Shown: piece after piece, positions 1 to 12,968 of the stretch
Layout: every line of letters begins with the position of its first letter
How positions within the stretch are numbered: the first letter of the stretch is position 1
Origin: Piper betle
Lineage: Eukaryota; Streptophyta; Magnoliopsida; Piperales; Piperaceae
Reading direction: 5' to 3'
DNA length: 64,000 nucleotides
Assembly: GCA_033002965.1 (NCBI GenBank)
Contig: JAURVB010009692.1
Location: 49,728 to 113,727, forward strand
The notes under the pieces: generated by a model
What the model was told of the DNA's origin: nothing
The model's input: only the letters and a program-made list of their open reading frames with translations
The model's database searches: none
Position numbers and translations under genes: made by a program

Positions 1-759
1 GCATGTGCCACTCATGGGCTATGGATTAGTAAGAGGTTGTTCCATTCTCGAGGGATCATGACAACTTTGTGTTTTGTGTTTTCTCACACATAGAGAAACG
101 TGGAGGTTTACGAATATTATTTAATATTGCGCACGTTCGGACATGTGGTTAAAAGGGTAGTAAAGGTGAATGCTTGAGAATACTCGCACTTCGTGCTCAA
201 AGCCAAGAGATATGTAGAGGAAAGGAGAGGGCTTAGGATATATTGATGGTCCAAAGGGATTAGAAAGAAAATGAGAAAATGTTGAGAGAGGCATCAGCAG
301 ACTAATTAGTTTAAGATGATTTCGGGTCTGCAGCTGGGTGGATCCTCAGTAGATGCCCTTATGGAGAGTTTAGTGGAAGTATATAATGGTTTTCATTTAA
401 ATGAAAGTCATCTCTCAATTGCCAATTTGATATTTAGTTATTTTTCAGAACAGTTATATCCGTTACTAACGTTTTATATTATATATATATGTCTTATATC
501 CTAAGTCAGTTTTGGTGGAAGGACAGATAAATGTTACACATATTTGAACTCAATGTAATTATTTTCTTTCATACTTTTCTTTATATTTGATGAGATTTCA
601 TGTTTATTTAGTAATGTCTTCCATTCTCGAAAAGCCAAGAGGGTTGTTTCGATCTATATTATTGATCGAATCTTATAGATTAGCAACTTTAAACACAACT
701 CAATTCGATCATCACATTTCTGATTTAGTTCTTTGGGGAATCAAAATCGGGGTGTTACA
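1..759 (+). repeat. R1 long-LTR fragment, cut by window edge
   Basis: The 3' portion of an R1 LTR on the plus strand. It ends in GGGGTGTTACA at 759, the terminus shared by the plus-strand copies at 17228-20153 and 33498-36318 and, in reverse, by the start of the copies at 47394 and 52353. It includes the segment with the block 'gaaacgtggaggttta' found in the other copies. Short ORFs here are not coding. The upstream part lies outside the window. Confidence 0.8.
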
Positions 760-1747
760 AAATATTAACTTAATATTATTTTATATGAAAAATATATTAA
801 ATATATATAGTTTTGGTAAGGTTCAATATTTCAAAATTTTCATATGATTTACGGTAATTTCATGCTAACCAACATGCCTTAACTAAAAACAAATTAATCC
901 ATAATTATATATGTTTTATAATTTTGTCCTAAAATATCTTAGACAATGATTAAGACTAATTAGACACATGTTGAACCTGGGAATCGATCCTCTTCACCAT
1001 AGTGTTATATTTTATTAGTAAAATATCAAAAGAAAAGTTAATGATTTTTATTTTAATACAAATCTATGCAAGGGAAACCAAGAAAAACTGACAAAAAATG
1101 TAATTAAGTGAAATTATTATTGATCTTTTATGAGGAAGAGATTTTTTTAATAGCGGGAAAAAGGATGGAGTATGTCTCAAGGTAAGAACCTAATCGTGCT
1201 TGCAAAGCAAAACATTGTCTCCCTAATAGACGCTCCCTAACTAAACCCATCATCCATGCCAAAATTCTAATACGAGTCAAACATTTCTCTCTAGCTAGGC
1301 CAAATTCTAAATGAGTTAAACTGCATATTTGTTCATCTACTAACAATCTGATTTGTATAACCCTGACTGTGGGTCACACGTATGTTGTCACACTGACTGA
1401 ACAATCTAACCACTATGGTGATCCCATCTAGATATCATACTATCATGTTCTCAAACTATGACCATATACATGCCTAAAAGACTTACTAACACTAACACTA
1501 TCTTGCAGTACACATCTGACCCAATGATGTTAGGTCAAGGCGATGGTATACAAGATGGCTGATGAAGTCAATTATGTACCATCACATCCATATAATTCTA
1601 GTGCGCCTAACTTTCCTCTGCCTCAATCTTTGACCCTACTCAGCTCTGAAACTATGACATGTGGACTCTGTGCAATGCTAAGAACATCCACAAGTAATTG
1701 TCCTCCTGTAGGGTGAGGTAACTACTTAGCCTTACTTCCACAATGAC
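760..1747. other. AT-rich spacer, no gene seen
   Basis: No ORF with recognisable protein content, no RNA gene and no clear repeat boundary. It lies between an R1 LTR end and a minisatellite, and is probably old transposon debris. Confidence 0.5.
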
Positions 1748-1930
1748 TGCTCCACTCGGTCGGTAGTAGAGCAATATACGGACGGTGGTTGTGCAACACA
1801 GACGGTAGTAGTGCGCATTTGGTCATTGGTAGTGCATCACGGTTGGTAGTTGGGCAACTTGAACAGTGGTTGTGCATCACGGACAGTAGTTGTTCTACTC
1901 GGACGGTGGTAGTGCAACTCAGACAGTGGT
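1748..1930. repeat. Minisatellite of about nine 20-22-bp units
   Basis: About nine degenerate units with the approximate form TGCAACWCGGACGGTGGTWG. The last unit runs straight into TGTAACGACCC, the terminus of the neighbouring R3 LTR. Units differ at several positions, so the array is not recent. The minus-strand ORF across it is a by-product of the repeat. Confidence 0.8.
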
Positions 1931-2760
1931 TGTAACGACCCACCCGTTTCGAGGCACGAGCCAAGTGTTACTATATGAAACTAAGTGTCTCATAAATTAA
2001 TTTTTCTACTAATTGTCAAGATTTTAAAAACCATGACAAAAAATATACTAAAATAAATGCTCAGAATAATCTAAGCCCCATGAATTAAACCAAAATCCCA
2101 CTGTCAAGCAAAGAATCTGGAAAAAAGAATAGTCCAATGACATAGTCCTCTAGTTGTCCCGACTCTACTCATCCTTCCATGCTCATACCTGCAGAGACAA
2201 TTCTGCGTTAGTGATAAAAACACTAAGGCATAAAATTACAAGAAACAATTAATATATTCCACAACATCATTAATTACATCTTTTAGTGTTTATGAGCCTA
2301 TATTAAGCTCTTAATATGCTAGGAGGGTGGCTGCCTATCTAGCTACAATCTCATGTATGCGCACACATGCTACATGGCCCTCGGCCTGTAGTTATTGATA
2401 TTTGTCATTAACTCACCCTCTTGGTATCACAAGTGCATAATGAGCCATCTTGTGCCACTACACCTTGTCACCCCTTTCGACATAGGGGTAGGTATTTAAT
2501 CTTTCAAAGAATTTTAAGGGTGTTGCCCATGTGTCGGACTAAGTCAATTCTTTGACCCCGCTTGCCCTTGGAGCATGATGTCAAATGGGCTCAGGCTGAC
2601 CAAGACTCCCACATAGTAATTTTTAAGGGTGCTGCCCCATGTCAGACTGAGCTAATTCTTTGACCCCGGTTACGCTCGGCGCATGGTGGTCGAATGTGGT
2701 CTCAGGCCAACCAAGACTCCTATATAAGAATATATAATATTTCTAGTAATTATACAGACT
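1931..2760 (-). repeat. R3 LTR fragment (minus)
   Basis: Starts TGTAACGACCC on the plus strand. Its reverse complement matches 14360-15103, which ends GGGCGAGTTGCTACA. The two copies therefore share a terminus and about 750 bp. Within this copy a segment of about 110 bp is tandemly duplicated (2511-2620 and 2621-2730), whereas the other copy has one unit. No coding content is seen. Confidence 0.6.
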
Positions 2761-3850
2761 TGGAATTTTAATCATGTACTTTGGGAACCCGCTAATGTGT
2801 CTGACATGTCTTGCTCCATGTGGTTGTCTCATCAAAGGTAACTGCTATCAGCTCCACTTAGGCTATCCAACCATGTGTACTTGATCCAGAGGGTGTTTAG
2901 ATCATGGTGGTGATATGTACAATGGAGATCCAATGCTGAGCCTACACGTATGTCCTGAAATATGGGGTGATTGCTCATATAAACACTTAATAATTCTCAA
3001 TAGCCATCACTGATTTGGCCATGGTAGATTGAGTGACATCCGGTCAACCATCTAAATCCGTGGTCATAGGTAATCTCGCTCATCCTTGGTGTGTTCATGA
3101 CTTTGTCTATTGAAGAGTGGCCAATAATACTATTAAGACAAACATACACTAGTGGAAGAGGGGGAGGTGGTAAAGTGTCTGTGGGACTGTAGATCCACCT
3201 CACTACTCATCCTCATATACTACCATCTACATGAAGTGGTCCATTTCAAGTCATCTATCCAAACTCTCATCTATGCTCCAAGAACCTCAATGGCTCCACT
3301 GTCATAACAACATCTTTCATCCACATGGATTTGTCTTAAGGTCCAAGTTCTCCAAGGTAGACCTTGGACCATGCCTAATAGATCTGTGAATATATTCATA
3401 CTCCAAGCTCCCCACTGATGTCATCTCTTATGACTCTATCTCACAATGTGCACCATGTCCCAAGGAAGGACTAATGTGGTGACATGAAAAAGACGTGTAC
3501 GTGCTATAGTGCAGTTGCCTAAGATCTAGGTACTCCCTACCTCAACAACTTCAGATAACTTAGCATGTGGACACTCTTACATCGTCCAAATCATTGGCAC
3601 AGTAAAAGCAAAGGCATGTCTCAGAACTTATTATGACATTCCAATGAGATCCATGCTGGCATCTACTGAAATCATTATCTCATATCCATATCATAATTTT
3701 TATTAATATTGAAACATGCATCGCTATGGTTTGACTAAGCAAAAATCGAAAATAAGAGAAAATACCAAAGGAAATACATGTCGGCTTGGCTAAGGACAAC
3801 TCCACACACTTGGCTCAAAGCAAAAGTCTTTCATCTCAATTAACCAAGAC
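2761..3850 (-). repeat. Probable non-coding internal region of an R2 element
   Basis: It lies on the internal side of the primer-binding site at 3851-3865, so it should be the 5' internal part of a minus-strand LTR element. No gag or pol motif is seen in any frame, so it is either non-autonomous or decayed. The left limit is uncertain because R3 sequence adjoins it. Confidence 0.4.
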
Positions 3851-3865
3851 ATGGCTCTGATACCA
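3851..3865 (-). promoter_or_regulatory. Primer-binding site for initiator-Met tRNA
   Basis: On the minus strand it reads TGGTATCAGAGCCAT, complementary to the 3' end of plant initiator-Met tRNA. It sits 3 bases from the LTR terminus at 3869, the usual spacing. It shows that the element to the left was transcribed on the minus strand with its 5' LTR at 3869. Confidence 0.85.
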
Positions 3866-3868
3866 ACT

Positions 3869-4640
3869 TGTAACACCCCAATTTTGGTTCACCTAAGAAT
3901 TGAATAAAAAATGTTACAATCGAGCCGAGTCATATTTAAAATTATTGGTTGGTAAGACTCGATCGATGCAATAGATGGAAACAACCTTCTTGGTGTCATG
4001 AGAATGGAAAACGTTGTTAAATACGCATCAAAACACATCAAATATAAGTAAAAGTAAGAAAATAAATAAATGTGTTGAGCTCAAGTGTGTGTAGCATTTA
4101 TCTTTCCTTCCACCAAAGTCGACTCGGGATTTGCAAGACATACATATATTATATGAAAAATGTTAGTAACGAGTGTTACTGGTTCAAAAAATAATTAATA
4201 CAATTTGGCGAATGGGTATTCCATTACCCATAAAAATTTATGAAACTTTAGAATTGCTTCACACTAGACGGTAAGCAAACATACTTAAACAAGTGTTGAC
4301 TCGCATGCACAACTAATATTCATATTCATACATACAACGCTTATCCCCCCACATCCTCTATATTACACCGTTACGATACTCGAGTGGCAAAAAGAACATT
4401 TAAGTTAGTGCCACAAATTCCGAATGTGTGACGCGTTAAGTAGTACCCTCATACACCGTACGACCTCGGGGTTTGAAGGAGTACTAGTGTGGTCCATACA
4501 TATCTCCATACTGCTCACTCTCTTATTTGTGAAATCCATAAAATTGCATGTACTTACATAATAGGTTTAAAATTGCACGTACCAACAAGGGGTCTCGTCC
4601 TTGTAGTTTTATTAAACATGTGTAGAATACGTTCCTAGGC
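3869..4640 (-). repeat. R2 5' LTR fragment (minus)
   Basis: Begins TGTAACACCCC on the plus strand directly beside a primer-binding site. It resembles 22575-23180 and, in reverse, 27620-28070 (shared blocks such as 'agtaacgagtgttactggt' and the 'gtggaaggacagataaatg' segment). It appears truncated near 4640, where sequence of the opposite orientation begins. The right limit is approximate. Confidence 0.7.
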
Positions 4641-4888
4641 CTATACATAATTTTATAGAGTTTTCAGTGACACGAGATATGATAAAACTGACTCGCAAAT
4701 ACCATGACCAGATGCACGTGCCAGTCACAACGGGCTCTGTATTAGTGAGATGACTATTCCATTGCCGAGGGATCCTCACAACTTTGCGTATTGAGTTCCT
4801 TACACTCGGAGAAACATGGAGGTTTATGAGTACTTTTTAGTACAGTGCACGTCTGGACATGTGGTTCAAAAGGTACTTAAGGCAACTA
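4640..4888 (+). repeat. R1-type LTR, left part, split by solo LTR
   Basis: Plus-strand LTR sequence containing the shared block around 'aacatggaggtttatgag'. It stops at 4888 and resumes at 7364, interrupted by the minus-strand LTR 4889-7363. Rejoined, the order agrees with the uninterrupted copy near 35400-35470. Confidence 0.75.
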
Positions 4889-7363
4889 TGTAACACCCCA
4901 ACTCAGTTCACCCTCGAGCCGGATCAGAAATGCTATCGCTAACTGAACCATTCGTTAATCTACTTAATTGGGTCAAGCCAACCTAGATCTATCCTTGTCG
5001 TCTCAAAATGGTGATGCAAACATTTAATGCATGGATGAGATGTTTAGGTTCTAACATTGTTTTTAATGAATGTTATGATATGCAATTCATATTCAAAACA
5101 AAACAAGCTCACTAAAAGTTCAAAAAATACTGATTTTAAACACAAAACAGACAGAGTCTCCTCTGAAAGTGCAATAGGGACCTCCCTTTCAACAACAAAT
5201 ATTATATATATATTGATAGAAATGTAAAACAATACCAAAACATTGTATTTTCACCTAGCATTCACATGATAATCATTTTTATCTTGTTGCATTGGGTCTC
5301 AACCCCATAATTTTCACCTAGCATTCACAAATATGAAAATGCCAGTAATAAATGATACTGGTCTGGATTTAACTAATAGTCAAACTAGCACAGGAGAGTA
5401 GACTCTCCTATTAAATAAAGTCATTCATATACTTCTTCATTAGAATCACTCATAAGGGCACTAGTCAAGAGCCGTCAGCCTTGGCTTGATAGCGTCCCAT
5501 TCTGACTTGTCAAATGCATCAGCATTTTCAAATAATCCCACGCTCGAGAAAATCAATTTTCCTAAAGCTCTCTACATCCTTTGTATAACTCCTAGCCCTG
5601 AGCATAGAGGCCAAGTACTCTCAAGAAGGCTCCTTCAATACCCTTTGAATCCACAAGTCTAGACATGCTCTGCATTGCAATACTTGTAATCCTCTACACT
5701 TCTCTGGGTTTGAGGAACACAATGGTGGAGTTGACAGGATCCCGGAGGAATGGAATCATCCGCTCACCAATCTAGAGCTTTCTTTGACTAGCACGTGCAA
5801 CCACTCGTGGTGCCCGTAAGTTGACCTTCCATTGTCTCACATCTAACTAGAAAATTGAGAAAACTATACATACAGGTTCTGGGTAGGGATTATAATATAG
5901 TAGGCTCGAAGGCATCATGATCTAGATCTGAGTTTTCAAAAATAAACTTAAGGATCTCATCCTCGGGTTATTAATCTGAAAATTTGTACTACTAAATGAT
6001 CTGTGTGAAGTGGGATCTGTGAAATCCACCATTCGACACGTCCACTTCTTGTTAAATCAAATTACAATAGAGTGAGAAGGTCAAACAAGAAGCGAGTTCT
6101 AGACAGACCTAGTAGAAGCTCCAATCGTATCCACGCACCTAAGCAGCGAGCTCATGTTCTGTACCTACTCATTAAATCTAAAAGTTAACACCCACTATCT
6201 AAATGATGTATCACACATCGTAAACAATACACTCATATCAAGCATTCACATCAATTCACATCATGATTCCCTAATTTACATTGCAATTAATTAACAATCC
6301 ATACTTTACTTACTTAATTAGTTCATTAGAATTTATTCCACATCATTCAAATCACGCAAATTTATTTTTATGTACAAGAAAGTATTTTACTATGTCAATA
6401 AATAAAATTCTAGTATGTTGTGTTAATAATTATCAATTTTAAACAATTAGGATGGAGCTAATTATATCTTGAGTTGTCGGCGATTGGTGATGACTAGGGT
6501 TTGTCGTGCGGTTCATGACTCGAATCCAGCACCCGACGGTGACCAAAGTTTGATTGGGTTTAAGTGGATGGATTTGGCAAAAATCCAGCAAATTCTAGGA
6601 AATCATGTTTTCCAGTAGCTTTTGGCGGTTTGTCATCGGTTTTCAACAACTTGCCTGCTTGACGAGTTCGATACGACCATGGTGGTCGTAAGGGTGGCGG
6701 TGGTGGCAATAGTCATCAACAACGGCCGTGGGTCAGATAGGGTTGGTCAGCTTGCCCAATCGGCCTTTGGCTGGTGTCTAGATCAAAGGGGGAGGGGGAA
6801 GGGTGTCTAGGCCAAAGGGGGAGGCTACGGCAGGGAGGGGGTGTTGCTTATTGAACTCCAGCGGAGCTCAGCGGCGTCGATCAGTGGCAGTATTGGGGTA
6901 GAGCTCTAGGAGAGAAGGGAAGGCATCAAGGAGAAGGGTTTGGGTGGCAATCTCGTAAATGAAAGTTGACTCGACTCCAACTCGAGTCAAAAGTAATAAC
7001 TAACCCCTAGTAAATTATAAAAAAATCTAGAAAAATATGGAAAAAAATACCATAAAATATAATACACTCCATAACATCAAAAATACTATATAACGCGTCC
7101 TACTGCATTATTTGGTCTAAAAATAATTCTACAATCAAATACATAGAAAAAAATTGCATACTGTTATATACTCTTGATAATTCATATTTCATCAGTTTTT
7201 TTATATTATCATCATATATTCGGGTATGCTTGACCCTCATCGCTCATAATGCACGATAGGCCTAAACTCAGGACACGGGTAATGAAACTGACTCGACTCG
7301 AACCAATGACTGAACCAACTGCTTCTTTAATGTAAAACTCTGACTCGAGTCATAGGTTTTATA
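4889..7363 (-). mobile_element. R1 solo LTR with target-site duplication
   Basis: A 2475-bp LTR on the minus strand. On the plus strand it begins TGTAACACCCC and ends in a mutated GGTTTTATA (other copies end TTTTACA). The flanks AACTA (4884-4888) and GACTA (7364-7368) look like a 5-bp target duplication with one change. It interrupts an older LTR of the opposite orientation. There is no internal region, so it is best read as a solo LTR left by LTR-LTR recombination. It contains the GC-richer segment (about 6470-6960) also seen in other R1 copies. Confidence 0.82.
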
Positions 7364-7950
7364 GACTACCTAAGAATATTCGTCGTGCTCAGGGCTAGGA
7401 GTTATATGAAGGAAAGGAGATGGCTAAGGATATACTGGTAACCCCAAGGGATCAAAAAAAATAAAATATCAAGAGATGCATCAGCAAACTAGTCAGTTAA
7501 GGTTGCTATTGGGTCTGCACCCCGGTGGCCTCTCAATAGATGCCCTTTGAGAGCTCACATGGAGAATCTGTATATTGCTTTCTTTTATCGTGGAATAATA
7601 GATTCCACTTACAAGTTTGTACTAGTTATTTTTTAGACCAGTAACACTTATTTCTAATGTTTTTAATATTATATATGCAGATCTTCTGTTCCTGAGTAAG
7701 CTTTGGTGGAAGGATAGATAACGTTACACACATTTGAGCTCAGTGAAGTTATTTTCTTTCATACTTTTTGTTTATGTTTGATCAAGTTTAACGCATATTT
7801 AGTAATGTCTTTCATTTTCAAGTCATTAAACGGGTTATTTTGATCTATATTATTGATCGAGTTTTATAAATTAGTAACTTTAAACATAAATCAACTTGAT
7901 CATAACATTTCTAATTTAGTTCTTAGATGAACCAAAATCGGGGTGCTACA
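7364..7950 (+). repeat. R1-type LTR, right part
   Basis: Continuation of the LTR fragment that starts near 4640. It ends GGGGTGCTACA at 7950, the family terminus with one change. Confidence 0.75.
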
Positions 7951-9820
7951 TGAGTTTTTCATTGGTTAGGGTTTGGGCTTTACATTGGGATTGTTAGGTT
8001 ATGGAGTGGGCTTCAAACTGGGTTTGGTCAAGAAATTTAATTTGGTTTATGGTTGGAAAATTCTAACCCAAATAATTACGTCAACACAACTTACCATGGC
8101 ATACAGACGGGTAAGAAAAACAACATTTAAGTTAAATGTTATTTTGAAAAACTACTATAAAGAAGATGATCAATGGAGTCGACATTGTATGAAATGGACG
8201 GCTTGACACCAAATATTTCAGTTTCTTCGAAGATAAAATATAGTATTTATGAATAACAAAATTCGTACATGAAGTAACCTTTTTCTTCATTCCTTAAAAC
8301 TTATCCCTTTGGTACTCTAATAGTATTATAGAAAGGAGCCCATTGACTGAATAGCCTAAAGTAACAGAACTATGGATGCCAATAATTATATTTCTCCCTT
8401 TCTTACTCTCAGCATATATTGATTACATTTCTAAAATGCAAGAGATCGATAGAAGCTAACCGCACTTGCACATAAAAATAACGCATGTTTGTTCGATCAG
8501 CGAGTTAAGTACAAAAGCATTTATCTCTAGAATATATAAGTGAAGTTGAGAATATTTTAATTTATGATTTTTAGGTTTGACACATCGGAACCAAACTTAT
8601 GTGAGATTTTGGCATACGTCACCTAGCATCCTGTGCAATTTATTAGTATATAAGCGATGGTTTGGTTCAATAAGAACGATGGCCTATAAAAAAGTGGTTT
8701 GCTTCATAATCCACCTTTATTAATAAAAATGGTCAATTTAGATGAAAATTAAGAGATTTCAACCAATCAAAATACACTAATTTTTTTGAAAAGAAATTAT
8801 TATAGTCTATCTCTTCATTTAATTAAAGAATGGTAATGATGAAGTCTTACAACTAATATGACTCTAAGATTAGACAACTTTAAAATTTCAGTAATTAATG
8901 GGTGCTATTATTCATGCATGTCTATTACTTATTGGGGATTGCCTTATCACTAATATTAGTTGTAAAATCTTTTAATGATTATTATTTTTAATTAAAATTT
9001 ATATATAACAAAATTAAATCATTATAGTCCCTCTTCATTATAATCTATATCTAAGATAAACCGTGTATGGCATGGCATATTTGTCTGGTTAGATTCGATT
9101 TGCAACCTCAATAACACTAAATTTAATGTTATTCAGCGCATTACTTTAAATAAAAATGTGAGATTTCAAAACATAGATAGTCAACTCTTTGTCCCCTAGC
9201 TCTTTTACCCTTCCCAGCTCAACCTTGAGCGGTAGCGATGGGGATAGGCAACTAAAAACACCTGATCATAAACGATCTGATGAACCAGACGATCATGAAA
9301 TCTCAACCCAAGTTTCAAATTTAACAAATTCAAGATCAAGTTTCTATCCATTTATTAGAATACTAAATGCGTCATTGACAATTAAAGCACATAACTTAAT
9401 AATGCAAACTAACAATTTCGACTGCTTCACAGTGAGATCAGAGATTGATCATCCAAACAGTTGGGATTTTCCCCACTTGTTGGGATTTTGTGTGTTAAAA
9501 TCCCAACACAAACAGAATTAGGGACTGTTGTTTGCTACGCAGAGAATAGAGTTCGATGACTTGCATTTTGTTAGGTCATGATTTGTCCTCCGGACAAATC
9601 AACTATTACTTGTAGGATAAAGATGGGTCCTAGCTTTTCTACGTATCTACTGACCAATATTATGTTGTTGGTTATGGTGGCCGGCACAACACAAAGTGCT
9701 CAACGCCTCCTTCCCCTCTTTTAACGATGGAGGCTTTCATGTACTGATCTAACGAGTCATCCTGCTGTCGGCTTTCTTAGTATGACATTGCCCATGTCTC
9801 TAAAAGATTATCACATGACT
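7951..9820. other. AT-rich spacer, no gene seen
   Basis: Low-complexity AT-rich sequence with short ORFs only (the longest is about 110 codons at 9189-9521, lacking any motif I recognise). No RNA gene or repeat terminus is identified. Confidence 0.5.
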
Positions 9821-10016
9821 TGTTAGAAATAATAAATTCAAATTGGGTTTCTCCGGTTAATGTGTCATCTTTTAATTGTTGAAGTATCTTTTTTATTATT
9901 CAAAGTGTCTTTTAATTTTCTTTTAGTCTTTATAAATAAAGTTATAAGATATCATTTATATCATGACTGAACAAAAAGTTATCTCTCTTCTTTTATAATT
10001 TTTATTTATTCTAACA
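9821..10016 (+). repeat. Ty1/copia 5' LTR, 196 bp
   Basis: Begins TGTTAGAA and ends TTCTAACA, perfect 8-bp inverted termini typical of copia LTRs. A TATA box, TATAAATA, lies at 9931-9938. It is followed by a decayed copia gag-pol on the same strand, so it is the 5' LTR. The primer-binding site expected next is not clearly preserved. Confidence 0.82.
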
Positions 10017-12968
10017 AGTTGTTAGATATCATTTGTATCATGGCTCAATAAATTTTTTCTTTCTTTCTCCACACTATTTCTTCCGGAGGAGTAAAAGAAT
10101 GTCTTGATTGAAAATTGTAAGATTAAATAGCTCTTTATTTGATTTTCAATTGGTTGAGGAGAAATATTTTGACAAAAATGTAATATTGCCAAAGAAACCC
10201 CCGATTTGTTGGAGAGAAATTATAAAGGCGGTGAAAAGGTAAAAAACTACACATACTTTTAAGGGAGAACTTAAAGCATAAAAAATGAATGATTTAGAAA
10301 GTATTGTTGATTATTATGATCAGGTCAAGGTTATTGTTAATTCTCTTAAATAGATGGAAAATATATTTTGGATGTAGAAGTTATGGATAAAATTTTGAGA
10401 TCTCTTCCGTCTATGTTTGAACATATTGTATGTGTTATTGAAGAAAGCAAAGATTTGTCTATTATGGCCATTTATGAGTCATCTAAAACACTTGAGCAAG
10501 CTTTTCAAGACTTGAGTGAATGTTTCTAGCAATTTTGGGAGAGGTAGAGGTGCTAGAGGCCAAGGAATAAGAAAAGGTGATAATTATCATCATGATAGAT
10601 TACCCACCAATGAAGAGCAGACTGATTCATCTACTCATCATCGGCAATTGAGGTAGAGGCCAAGGTAGTAGTCGAGGTAGAGGTCAAAGTAAGAGGACAA
10701 TTTTTAATACTGTAAGGTATGACAAATTTTAAAATAAATGTCATTATTGTGGTAAATATAGACATTATCAATCTATGTGATGGAAAAAGACAAGAGGATG
10801 AAGGAAATGAAAGTGCCAATTTTGTTGATGAGACATAAAAAATTGTTCCTATTTTTCTTACTTGTAATGTCCTTGAGGATAATGTTTGTTGATGAGACTT
10901 AAAAAATTGTTCCTATTTTTCTTACTTGTAATGTCCTTGAGGATAATGTTTCAAGTGTTAGGTATATTGATGTCGGGTGTAGTAATCATATGTGTGGCAA
11001 AAAGACAATTCTTGATTTGGATAAAAATATTTCGTTTATGGCTAAATTTGGTGAGATGATAGAAAAATTGATGTCAAAGGAAAATGTCAAATTTTTATTA
11101 AGGCAAATAATGGTGATCAACATACAATTAGTGATGTTTTTTATGTTCTTCATTTGGCATGCAATCTCTTGAGAGTTGGATAACTCTAAGAAAATGGGCA
11201 TATATTACATATTGAAAAAGGGGTATGTTATTTGAAAGATAGAAGTCATGATTAATTGCTAGAATTCCTATGACCATAAATAGGATGTTTCCTTTTGAAA
11301 TTGAACATGATGCTTTGTTATATTTCATATTATTGTGTGTGATTCTTCTTAGTTCTGGCATCTATATTTTGGGCATTTGGATTTTGATGGTTAGAAGTAA
11401 CTTTTTCTTAAGCATAGAGTGAGAGGTTTGCTTAGAATATCACAACCAAATCAGATTTGTGAAGGTTGTATTTATGGCAAGCAGCATAGAGATCCATTTC
11501 TAGTTGGCAAGTCATTTTGAGATTTGAGCTTACAACTTCTTCACTCCGATTTGTATGAAATGAGTTGTACATCAATGGATAGTAGTAAGAATTTCATTAC
11601 TTTTATTAATGATTATAGTAGAAAGACTTGGGTGTAGTTTTTGAAGGAAAAATCTAACGATTTTAATGCCTTCAATGAGTTTAAAGTTTTTGCTGAAAAT
11701 GAAAGTGGTTTCCACTTGAAAGTGTTGCAAACAAATTGTGGTGGTGAGTATACATTAAGACAGTTTGGCAATTTATACAGATATAATGGGTAAAGCATCA
11801 AGTCACTGTGAGCCATACACCACAAGAGAATGAAGTAGCTGAAAAGCAAAATAGAACAATTGTATAAATGGTAAGAAGTATGCTAAAGAGGAGAGACATG
11901 CCAAAAGTTTTTTGGGCTAAAACTATTGCATGTGCAGTTTATATTTTAGATAGGTGTCCTACAAAGAGTGTACATTTGAAGACCTCTGATCATGCATGGA
12001 GTAGAAGAAAACCAGTTGTTTCTCATCTTCATGTTTTTCGGTCTATTGCTTACATTCATATTCCCGGTGCACACTAGGTGAAGTTGGATGATAAAGCTGT
12101 AAAATGTTTTTTTATTTGTTATTGTGAGCAGTCAAAGTATATAAATTGTATTGTCCTACTTTGAATAAGTATTTTGTCACTAGAGATGTTAAATTTGATG
12201 AGGCTAGTGCTCCGGATTGGACAATAGACAAAAATGGAAAAAGTAGAATTCCAATTGCTTTTGATAACATATTGATAGCTAATGATCTTGTTACTTGTGC
12301 TCCTAGTGCATCATCACGAATTGATAGAGCATCTACTTCATCTTCCATTGAGACGCCACTGTCATCTCCTAGATGAATCCTCCTGGCAATCCACTCTTCC
12401 ACCCCGTCTTCAAGATTGTCAAATTGTCAATGATAATGATGATGATGGAGATTTAATAGACTACTACGTTTATTTTGCAGATTGTGATCCTCTTAAGTTT
12501 GAAGAAGTAGTAAAAGATAAAAGATGGGTGAAAGCAATGTATGAAAAAATCAACATCAATGAGAAGAACAAGACTTGGCAATTGATATCTTTGCCAAAAG
12601 GACACTAGGCTATTGGAGTGAAGTGGGTTTACAAACCAAGTATAAGGCTGATGGAAGCCTTGATAAACACAAGGTTAGATTAGTTGTGAAGGGTTATCGG
12701 TAACAGGCTCGTATTGATTATCATGAAATATTCGCCCCAATAGTAAGACATGAATCTATAAGATTGTTGACCGCATTAGGTGCTCAAAATAGGTGGAAAA
12801 TTCATCAAAGGATGTGAAATTAGCTTTTTTGAATGACATTCTTAAAGAAGAGGTGTATGTAGAACAACCTCTTGGTTATGTTAGAAAAGGTAATGAGAAG
12901 AAAGTATACATGCTTCACAAAGCCCTTTATGGGTTGGAGCAAGCTCCAAGAACTTGGCATACTCATGT
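10017..12968 (+). pseudogene. Decayed Ty1/copia gag-pol, truncated in reverse transcriptase
   Basis: Fragments in several frames follow the copia order. A gag remnant starts near 10285, with a zinc-knuckle remnant near 10737. The protease region near 10970 reads DVGCSNHM, where copia proteases have DSG. The integrase zinc region has FWHL (11352) and a CxxC remnant with GKQHRDPF (about 11460). The integrase core is at 11525-12080, including a TNCGGEY stretch in which the usual aspartate is missing. Reverse transcriptase runs from about 12600 to 12960 with the VKWVY, VKLAFLN and ALYGLEQAPRTW regions. Many stops and frameshifts rule out function. The body ends abruptly at 12968 where an R1 LTR begins. 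RNase H and the 3' LTR are not found in the window. Confidence 0.9.
10822..10950. repeat. 65-bp tandem duplication in the copia remnant
   Basis: Two nearly identical adjacent units of about 64-65 bp, each starting TGTTGATGAGAC and ending with GAGGATAATGTT. It lies between the gag zinc-knuckle remnant and the protease remnant and arose after or during decay of the element. Confidence 0.85.

Noticed and set aside
961..1000. tRNA- or SINE-like motif around 'gggaatcgatcc'
   Set aside because: Only a loose B-box resemblance, with no A box at the right spacing.
1748..1930. CRISPR-like array
   Set aside because: Units are contiguous and degenerate with no unique spacers. It is a minisatellite in plant DNA.
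9189..9521. 110-codon ORF as a host gene
   Set aside because: No ATG at its start, no recognised motif, AT-rich spacer context and no splice partners found.
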